This document shows, piece by piece, positions 6,814 through 12,072 of a DNA stretch of 12,072 bases. Below the pieces are notes generated by a model. The model ran no database searches. It was given only the letters and a program-made list of their open reading frames with translations, and had not been told where the DNA came from. The DNA is taken from positions 1 to 12,072 of the forward strand of contig JAEDLO010000050.1 in assembly GCA_016295245.1 (NCBI GenBank). Direction: 5' to 3'. The stretch's first letter is position 1. Every line of letters begins with the position of its first letter. The translations under genes and the position numbers were made by a program. The stretch is from Bacteroidales bacterium (GTDB lineage Bacteria > Bacteroidota > Bacteroidia > Bacteroidales > UBA932).

Positions 6814-8523
6814 TTTATTAAACCATTCGTCTTTTGTGAGCATAATCTCGTTCACGCTCTTTCCCGGAGGAACCATAGGGAAGACCATTCCGTCCTCCTC
6901 TACCCTGACTTCGAGCAGATAAGGCTCGTTGTTGTCGGAGAGCATCTCGGTGACTGCATCAAGCAGTTCAGCCCTATCCTCGACCACACGGCTGCGTATG
7001 CCGTAGGCTGAGGCAATCTTCATATAATCAGGGTTGACCATACGTGTGTAGGAGTAGCGTTCAGCCCAGAAGAGTTCCTGCCACATACGCACGTTGCCGA
7101 GCCAGTTGTTGTTGAGAAGGATTATCTTCACGCCGGTGCCCTCCTGCATTATGGTGCCGAGTTCCTCGATGGTCATCTGAAGGCCACCGTCGCCAAGGAA
7201 AAGGCACACCGGGCGCTCAGGGACAGCCATCTTTGCGCCGATTGCGGCAGGAAGGCCGAAACCCATAGTGCCGAGTCCGCCGGAAGTAATCATCGAGCGG
7301 CCGAGCTTGAAGCGGGAATAGCGGGCGCCGTGCATCTGGTTCTGGCCAACGTCGGTGACGACAATGGCCTTTTCGCCGGATACGCTTGCCACTGCATCAA
7401 CAACCTCACCCATATTGATGTGGCCCTTTCCCGGATGAATCTCCGGATTGATGACCTTTTCGGTTTCGACTGCGAGGCATTCCTGCTTGAAATTGCCCCA
7501 ATCCCTGGTCTTGCTCTGAATCTTCTCAGTCAGCCTGCCGAGCACGTCGGCGGCATCGGCAAGGATTCCGAGGTCAACAGGCACGTTCTTGCCAATTTCT
7601 GCGGCATCGATGTCTATATGGATGATCTTCGCCTGACGGGCGTAGGTCGATGTCTTTCCGGTCACGCGGTCGTCAAAGCGCATTCCGACTGCAATCAGCA
7701 GGTCGCAGTCCTGGGTCATCGCATTTGCGGCGATGTTGCCGTGCATACCCACCATTCCGACGTAGTGCGGGTCGGAGGTTGGAAGGGCGCTGAGGCCAAG
7801 AAGGGTCGAGCCGGCAGGGATGTCTCCCTTGCGCAGGAAGGCAGCGAGCTGCTCTTCAGCGCCGGACAGGGTCACGCCCTGGCCGAAAACCACGAAAGGC
7901 TTGCGCGCTGCGTCAATCATACTTACCGCCTTGTTGATGTCGGCTTCGAGCGGCATCGGGTCAGGGATGTAGCTGCGGATGAAGTTGCACTTCTTGTATT
8001 CGAACTCGCAGAAGCCAACCTGGGCGTCGCGGGTGAAGTCGAGCACTACAGGGCCGGGGCGGCCGCTATTTGCAATGAAGAAGGCCCTGGCCACCGCCCA
8101 GGCGATGTCTTCAGGGCGACGGATCTGGTAGCTCCACTTGGTGATAGGGATGGTCATACCGAGCACGTCCGTTTCCTGGAAGGCGTCGGTGCCCAGAAGG
8201 GCCGTGCCGACCTGACCGGCGATGACTACCACTGGTGTTGAATCAATCATCGCGTCAGCTACACCGGTGATGACGTTGGTCGCACCGGGGCCCGAGGTGA
8301 CGAGCACCACTCCCGGTACACCCTTGGCGCGGGCATAACCCTGGGCCGAGTGGATTGCGCCCTGCTCGTGGCGTACGAGAACGTGGCGGAGTTTGTCCTT
8401 ATAGTCATATAGCTGGTCGTAAACAGCAACGTTCTGACCTCCGGGGTAGCCGAAAATGGTATCTACACCTTCTTCTATCAGGGATTTGAGGAGGATTTCC
8501 GCTCCTTTGAACTGTTCTGCCAT
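6811..8523 (-). CDS. ilvB: Acetolactate synthase, catalytic large subunit
   Basis: ThDP- and FAD-dependent enzyme that joins two pyruvates to 2-acetolactate, or pyruvate with 2-oxobutyrate to 2-aceto-2-hydroxybutyrate. The 570-residue product shows the three-domain layout: an N-terminal pyrimidine-binding domain with catalytic E53 in RHEQGA and TSGPGATN (76-83), a central FAD domain (about 190-330), and a C-terminal ThDP domain with GDG (444-446) followed by NNN (471-473), then WLGNVRMWQELFW (474-486). The C-terminal arm PMVPPGKSVNEIM is present. Aligned to plant AHAS, the herbicide-site residues Ala122 and Pro197 are Q30 and G106 here, while Trp574 is kept as W481. ATG at 8521-8523 lies 6 bases after ilvD. 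Presence of a dedicated small subunit next door separates it from catabolic AlsS-type enzymes. Confidence 0.97.
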   Translation of the reverse strand: MAEQFKGAEILLKSLIEEGVDTIFGYPGGQNVAVYDQLYDYKDKLRHVLVRHEQGAIHSAQGYARAKGVPGVVLVTSGPGATNVITGVADAMIDSTPVVVIAGQVGTALLGTDAFQETDVLGMTIPITKWSYQIRRPEDIAWAVARAFFIANSGRPGPVVLDFTRDAQVGFCEFEYKKCNFIRSYIPDPMPLEADINKAVSMIDAARKPFVVFGQGVTLSGAEEQLAAFLRKGDIPAGSTLLGLSALPTSDPHYVGMVGMHGNIAANAMTQDCDLLIAVGMRFDDRVTGKTSTYARQAKIIHIDIDAAEIGKNVPVDLGILADAADVLGRLTEKIQSKTRDWGNFKQECLAVETEKVINPEIHPGKGHINMGEVVDAVASVSGEKAIVVTDVGQNQMHGARYSRFKLGRSMITSGGLGTMGFGLPAAIGAKMAVPERPVCLFLGDGGLQMTIEELGTIMQEGTGVKIILLNNNWLGNVRMWQELFWAERYSYTRMVNPDYMKIASAYGIRSRVVEDRAELLDAVTEMLSDNNEPYLLEVRVEEDGMVFPMVPPGKSVNEIMLTKDEWFNK

Positions 8524-8529
8524 ATAGTA

Positions 8530-10359
8530 TTAATCTTCAATTATTCTTATTGCTCCCTTGTCGGCGCTGCTCACCATAGAGGCGTAAGCCTTGAGGCTCT
8601 TGGAAACCTCGCGCTGACGCAGCGGCGGGGTGAAGGCCTTGCGGCCGCGGGCGAGTTCCTCGCGGCGGCGCTCCTCGAGCTGCTCATCGCTCAGGTGTAC
8701 ATTGATGCTGCGCGAAGGGATGTCGATTTCGATGATGTCCCCGTCACGGACAAGGGCGATATTGCCGCCTGAAGCCGCTTCCGGAGAGATGTGGCCTATG
8801 CTCAGGCCTGAGGTGCCGCCGCTGAATCGTCCGTCGGTCAGCAGGGCGCACTCCTTGCCCAGATGCATAGATTTGATGTACGAGGTCGGGTAGAGCATCT
8901 CCTGCATTCCCGGACCGCCCTTAGGGCCTTCGTAGGTGATGACGACAACGTCGCCACTGCCCACCTTGCCGCCGAGGATACCCTCGCAGGCGGCTTCCTG
9001 TGAGTCGAATACCCTTGCAGGACCGCAGAAGTGGAAGATGGACTCGTCCACGCCGGCAGTCTTGATGATGCAGCCGTCAAGGGCGATGTTGCCGAAAAGG
9101 ACTCCGAGACCGCCGTCCTTGGTGTAGGCGTGCGCGATGTCGCGGATGCAGCCCTTCTCGCGGTCGGTGTCGAACTTGTCGTAGTAGGTCTCCTGCGAGC
9201 CGAGCTCGATGTTGTAGCGTCCGCAAGGCGCTGCGGAGTAAATCTTTTCAGCCTCTGCGATGTGTGAAGGGCTGAGGATGGCGTAGCGCTCGATTTCCTC
9301 GGCGAGGGTCATTCCGTCAACCCTCTTAAGGGAGGTATTGACCAGCCCGGCCTTGGCGAGTTCTGCCATTATGGAAACGATGCCGCCCGCGCGGTTCACG
9401 TCCTGGATGTGGAAGAGCGGGGTGTTCGGGGCAACCTTGCAGATGCAAGGCACTTTGCGCGAGAGAGCGTCGATGTCGGACATCTTGAAGTCCGCACCCG
9501 CCTCGGCTGCAACCGCAAGAAGGTGAAGAACGGTATTGGTGGAGCCGCCCATCGCGATATCGAGGGTCATCGCATTGAGGAAGGCCTCGCGGCTTGCGAT
9601 GCTGCGCGGAAGAACGGACTCGTCGTCATTTTCGTAATACTTGAAGGCGTTTTCCACGATCAGCCGTGCGGCCTTGCGGAAAAGCTCAGTCCTCTGAACG
9701 TGGGTGGCGAGGACGCTGCCGTTGCCCGGAAGGGAGAGGCCTATGGCCTCGGTCAGACAGTTCATCGAGTTGGCGGTGAACATACCCGAGCAGGAGCCGC
9801 AGGTAGGGCAGGCATTTGCCTCGATGCTTGCGACATCCTCGTCGGAAACGCTCTTGTCGGCCGATTTGACCATCGCGTCGATAAGGTCAAGCTTCAAAGA
9901 GCCGAGCACTCCGGCCTCCATAGGACCGCCGGAAACGAAAACGGTCGGGATATTGAGCCTCATCGCGGCGATGAGCATACCCGGGGTAATCTTGTCGCAG
10001 TTGGAGATGCATACCAGGGCGTCAGCCTTGTGGGCATTGCACATAAACTCCACGCTGTCCGCAATGATGTCGCGGGACGGCAGGGAGTAAAGCATACCGT
10101 CGTGTCCCATCGCGATACCGTCATCAACGGCGATGGTGTTGAATTCAGCCGCATAACAGCCGAGTTTTTCTATCTCCTGCTTGACAATCTGGCCGGCTTC
10201 GTGAAGGTGGGTGTGTCCCGGAACGAACTGAGTGAAAGAGTTCGCAATCGCGATAATCGGCTTCCCCTGCTGCTCGGGTTTCATTCCGTTAGCTTTCCAA
10301 AGAGCCCTGGCTCCAGCCATCCTGCGGCCGTCGAAGGTAACACTACTGCGTAATTTCAT
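8530..10359 (-). CDS. ilvD: Dihydroxy-acid dehydratase
   Basis: Dehydrates 2,3-dihydroxyisovalerate and 2,3-dihydroxy-3-methylvalerate to the 2-oxo acids of valine and isoleucine; iron-sulfur enzyme, IlvD/Edd family. From the ATG at 10357-10359 the product is 609 residues and begins MKLRSSVTFDGRRMAGARAL, matching E. coli IlvD in register. A TTG two codons upstream (10363-10365) is in frame but gives only an extra two residues. Cluster cysteines are C121 in SNCDKITPG and C190 (with C184 and C187) in CPTCGSCSGMF; GRFSGGTSG is at 510-518. There is no cysteine in the NSFTQFVPGHTHL region where [2Fe-2S] members have their first ligand, so it resembles the oxygen-sensitive E. coli [4Fe-4S] type, suiting an anaerobe. 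It is the first gene of the nine-gene run. Confidence 0.97.
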   Translation of the reverse strand: MKLRSSVTFDGRRMAGARALWKANGMKPEQQGKPIIAIANSFTQFVPGHTHLHEAGQIVKQEIEKLGCYAAEFNTIAVDDGIAMGHDGMLYSLPSRDIIADSVEFMCNAHKADALVCISNCDKITPGMLIAAMRLNIPTVFVSGGPMEAGVLGSLKLDLIDAMVKSADKSVSDEDVASIEANACPTCGSCSGMFTANSMNCLTEAIGLSLPGNGSVLATHVQRTELFRKAARLIVENAFKYYENDDESVLPRSIASREAFLNAMTLDIAMGGSTNTVLHLLAVAAEAGADFKMSDIDALSRKVPCICKVAPNTPLFHIQDVNRAGGIVSIMAELAKAGLVNTSLKRVDGMTLAEEIERYAILSPSHIAEAEKIYSAAPCGRYNIELGSQETYYDKFDTDREKGCIRDIAHAYTKDGGLGVLFGNIALDGCIIKTAGVDESIFHFCGPARVFDSQEAACEGILGGKVGSGDVVVITYEGPKGGPGMQEMLYPTSYIKSMHLGKECALLTDGRFSGGTSGLSIGHISPEAASGGNIALVRDGDIIEIDIPSRSINVHLSDEQLEERRREELARGRKAFTPPLRQREVSKSLKAYASMVSSADKGAIRIIED

Positions 10360-10386
10360 AACCAACTAATAGAATTAATAGGGTTA

Positions 10387-10418
10387 CGAAATTAATAAAA
10401 TTTTTTGCAAAACCCAAA
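10387..10418 (-). promoter_or_regulatory. Candidate ilvD-operon promoter (Bacteroides type)
   Basis: On the minus strand TTTG (10415-10418) is followed after 20 bases by TAATTTCG (10387-10394), a 7 of 8 match to the Bacteroides primary-sigma element TAnnTTTG; spacing is within the usual range. Transcription would start around 10380, giving a leader of about 20 bases before the ilvD ATG. This is a visual match in AT-rich DNA without a start-site map. Confidence 0.45.
10403..10412. repeat. Perfect 10-bp palindrome TTTTGCAAAA, possible operator
   Basis: TTTTGCAAAA reads the same on both strands. It covers the candidate -33 element of thrA and lies in the spacer of the candidate ilvD promoter, so a protein bound here could block both. 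Short A/T palindromes arise readily in such DNA, and no known operator consensus is claimed. Confidence 0.25.
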
Positions 10419-10435
10419 AAAAGTTAGTTAATTTG
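10404..10435 (+). promoter_or_regulatory. Candidate thrA promoter (Bacteroides type)
   Basis: On the plus strand TTTG (10404-10407) is followed after 20 bases by TTAATTTG (10428-10435), a 7 of 8 match to TAnnTTTG. The start site would fall near 10442, about 25 bases before the thrA ATG. Its span interleaves with that of the divergent ilvD promoter candidate. Confidence 0.45.
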
Positions 10436-10465
10436 AATTGTTCATCATTTACGGTTAGTTTCAAA

Positions 10466-12072
10466 ATGAAAGTACTCAAGTTCGGAGGGAGCTCCGTAGG
10501 CTCCCCGGAAAGCATCCAGAAGGTAAGAAATATCGCTCTTTCACAGTCAGAGCCCTCTATAATAGTAGTATCCGCCCTGGGCGGCGTCACCGATATGCTG
10601 TTACAAATTTCAGAAATGGCCCGCGAAGGTGACGATTCATACAAGGAATTGCTGGAAGGATTACGCGAAAGACACTACCAGATGTGTCAAATTGTAATCG
10701 AAAATCCCGCCGACAGAGAAAAACTCATCTACGAACTCGATTCCCTTCTCGAAAGACTCGGCAGAATCTGCGAAGGCGTTGCGCTTCTGCGCGTCCTCCC
10801 GAAAAAGACCTCAGACGAGATAGTCAGCTTCGGCGAAAGGCTTTCTTCGCGCATCGTGTCGGCCCTGATTCCGGGCAGCAGCCTATATGACTCCCTGGAT
10901 TTCATCAGGACAACTCCGAAATACGGCAAGGATGTCGTGGATGCAGCCCTTACCGGCGAACTCATCCGAAAGACCTTCGGTGGCTTCGGAGCCGGTTCGG
11001 GAGTGGCCGTGGTGCCGGGATTCATCAGCCGCGACTCCAGAAACGGCGAAATCACCAACCTCGGCCGCGGCGGCTCGGACTACACCGCCAGTCTTCTTGC
11101 AGCTGAGCTGAATGCCGACGTACTCGAAATCTGGACCGACGTGGACGGCTTTATGACAGCCGACCCGAAAATCATCAAGACATCTTACGTAATCGAAGAG
11201 ATGGACTACGAAGAGGCGATGGAGCTGTGCAACTTCGGTGCAAAAGTCATCTATCCCCCTACCCTCTACCCAGTGTGTGCAAAGGAAATCCCGATCAGGG
11301 TGAAGAACACCTTCAATCCTTCCGCTCCGGGCACCATCATCAAGCATAACTGCGAGAGCAGCGACCGCTCATCGATCAAGGGTATCTCATCCATCGACGA
11401 CATCAGCCTGCTCACCCTCTCCGGCACATCTATGGTCGGAATCGTCGGCGTGGACGGACGCATCTTCTCCGCCCTGGCCGAGACCGGCATCAGCGTATTC
11501 CTCATCAGCCAGTCGGCCTCCGAGACCGGCATCTCCATCGGCGTGGGCCGCAAGGATGCCGACAGGGCGCGCGAAACCCTCAGCGAAGCCTTCAAGCACG
11601 AAATCAGCACGGGAGAAATCTACCCTATCCAGCAGCAGGACGGCCTTGCCGCCGTGGCAGTCGTGGGTACCAACATGAAGCACCACGCCGGCATTATGGG
11701 CAAACTCTTCACCACCCTCGGCCGCAACGGCATCAGCATCATCGTCTGCGCCCAGGGAGCATCTGAGTCCAACATCTCCTTCATCATCGAGCGCAACCAC
11801 CTGAGGAAGTCGCTCAACGTAATCCACGACAGCTTCTTCCTCTCCGAATACCAGGAGCTCAACCTCTTCATCTGCGGCATCGGCACCGTCGGAGGCCAGC
11901 TCATCGAGCAGATTGCCCATCAGCAGGAGAAGCTCAAGGCCACCCGCAACCTCAAGATCAACGTCGTGGGAATATGCCGCAGCACCAAGGGCATCTTCGA
12001 CCGCTCCGGCATCGACCTGGGCTGCTATCGCGAGCTGCTCGAGGACGGTGAGCCTCTCACTCCGGCAAAAAT
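10466..12072 (+). CDS. thrA: Bifunctional aspartokinase / homoserine dehydrogenase I (3' end beyond window)
   Basis: Catalyses the first and third steps of the aspartate pathway to threonine and methionine: ATP-dependent phosphorylation of aspartate, and NAD(P)H reduction of aspartate semialdehyde to homoserine. The 535 codons in view cover the kinase domain (KFGGSS 5-10, GRGGSDYTA 200-208, TDVDG 224-228, NFGAKVIYPPT 256-266), two ACT regulatory modules (about 320-360 and 395-442, each with a QSASE or QGASE loop), and the start of the homoserine dehydrogenase Rossmann fold (FICGIGTVGG 468-477). Complete ThrA is about 810 residues, so roughly the last third lies past the edge. The ATG at 10466-10468 is the only plausible start and has no Shine-Dalgarno. 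Threonine feedback through the ACT modules is typical of the family. It is divergent from ilvD and supplies the threonine-derived isoleucine route. Confidence 0.95.
   Translation, partial: MKVLKFGGSSVGSPESIQKVRNIALSQSEPSIIVVSALGGVTDMLLQISEMAREGDDSYKELLEGLRERHYQMCQIVIENPADREKLIYELDSLLERLGRICEGVALLRVLPKKTSDEIVSFGERLSSRIVSALIPGSSLYDSLDFIRTTPKYGKDVVDAALTGELIRKTFGGFGAGSGVAVVPGFISRDSRNGEITNLGRGGSDYTASLLAAELNADVLEIWTDVDGFMTADPKIIKTSYVIEEMDYEEAMELCNFGAKVIYPPTLYPVCAKEIPIRVKNTFNPSAPGTIIKHNCESSDRSSIKGISSIDDISLLTLSGTSMVGIVGVDGRIFSALAETGISVFLISQSASETGISIGVGRKDADRARETLSEAFKHEISTGEIYPIQQQDGLAAVAVVGTNMKHHAGIMGKLFTTLGRNGISIIVCAQGASESNISFIIERNHLRKSLNVIHDSFFLSEYQELNLFICGIGTVGGQLIEQIAHQQEKLKATRNLKINVVGICRSTKGIFDRSGIDLGCYRELLEDGEPLTPAK

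Larger units (their letters stand above)
10360..10465. promoter_or_regulatory. Divergent ilvD / thrA intergenic control region
   Basis: The only non-coding stretch in the window, 106 bases and markedly more AT-rich than the genes. It should hold the promoters of both the nine-gene run and thrA. It contains short repeats that could be operator pieces: AATTAATA twice (10373-10380, 10390-10397), TTAGTT in direct orientation twice (10424-10429, 10455-10460) and inverted once (10364-10369). In DNA this AT-rich such repeats may be chance. No leader peptide, attenuator hairpin, T-box or other riboswitch is visible and the predicted leaders are only about 20-25 bases, so control is more likely at transcription initiation. 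Confidence 0.7.

Noticed and set aside
7330..8241. Plus-strand open frame of 303 codons antisense to ilvB
   Set aside because: Fully inside ilvB, whose motifs are continuous; the antisense product resembles no known family.
9409..10353. Plus-strand open frame of 314 codons antisense to ilvD
   Set aside because: A mirror of ilvD codon bias; no motif, promoter or ribosome binding site supports it.
10363..10365. TTG start for ilvD, two codons upstream of the ATG
   Set aside because: The ATG at 10357-10359 gives the same N-terminus as other IlvD proteins; the upstream TTG adds only two residues and has no ribosome binding site.
10381..10415. Inverted repeat GGGTT ... AACCC as a terminator
   Set aside because: Only a 5-bp stem with a 25-base loop, located between divergent promoters; neither flanking gene ends here.
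10360..10465. Leader-peptide attenuator or T-box riboswitch controlling the ilv operon
   Set aside because: There is no short frame rich in Leu, Val or Ile codons, no strong hairpin followed by T-run, and too little space for a T-box.
10883..11920. Minus-strand open frames opposite thrA
   Set aside because: The plus strand reads ThrA without interruption through this span; the minus-strand products are low-complexity shadows.
1..12072. A novel defence, mobile or secondary-metabolite system
   Set aside because: Every substantial stretch is explained by recognised amino-acid biosynthesis genes; no transposase, integrase, repeat array, toxin-antitoxin or unknown gene is present.

Overview
The window is a compact, fully coding amino-acid biosynthesis locus from a member of the Bacteroidota, most likely Bacteroidales. 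Three things point there: the protein types (Bacteroides-style IlvD, IlvN, LeuA and bifunctional ThrA), the general lack of Shine-Dalgarno sequences, and promoter candidates in the one intergenic region that fit the Bacteroides TTTG / TAnnTTTG pattern. No mobile element, CRISPR array, RNA gene or phage gene was seen, and the genus cannot be fixed from sequence alone.

Layout. From about 10359 down to base 1 the minus strand carries one nine-gene run in transcription order: ilvD, ilvB, ilvN, ilvC, leuA, leuC, leuD, cimA, leuB (only its first 53 codons are in the window). The four ilv genes and leuA are separated by 6 to 20 bases. From leuA to leuB every junction overlaps, by 1, 4, about 26 and 20 nt. 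A 106-base AT-rich region (10360-10465) separates ilvD from a divergent plus-strand gene, thrA, encoding bifunctional aspartokinase / homoserine dehydrogenase and cut by the window end after 535 codons.

How the genes work together. IlvBN, IlvC and IlvD form the shared valine/isoleucine pathway. LeuA, LeuCD and LeuB extend 2-oxoisovalerate to the leucine precursor. The gene between leuD and leuB is best read as (R)-citramalate synthase: it matches the Leptospira CimA pattern, including its pyruvate-pocket residues. CimA makes citramalate from pyruvate and acetyl-CoA. LeuCD and LeuB can carry that to 2-oxobutyrate, which IlvBN/C/D turn into the isoleucine precursor. The run therefore appears to encode the whole route from pyruvate and acetyl-CoA to the 2-oxo acids of valine, leucine and isoleucine without threonine, lacking only a transaminase. 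The divergent thrA feeds the classical threonine route.

This is core metabolism, not a new defence or mobile system. Points worth a second look are the CimA/LeuA division of labour, the absence of any ATG start for cimA, a KARI resembling fungal Ilv5, substituted residues at known valine-feedback and herbicide positions in IlvN and IlvB, and two candidate divergent promoters that overlap each other.
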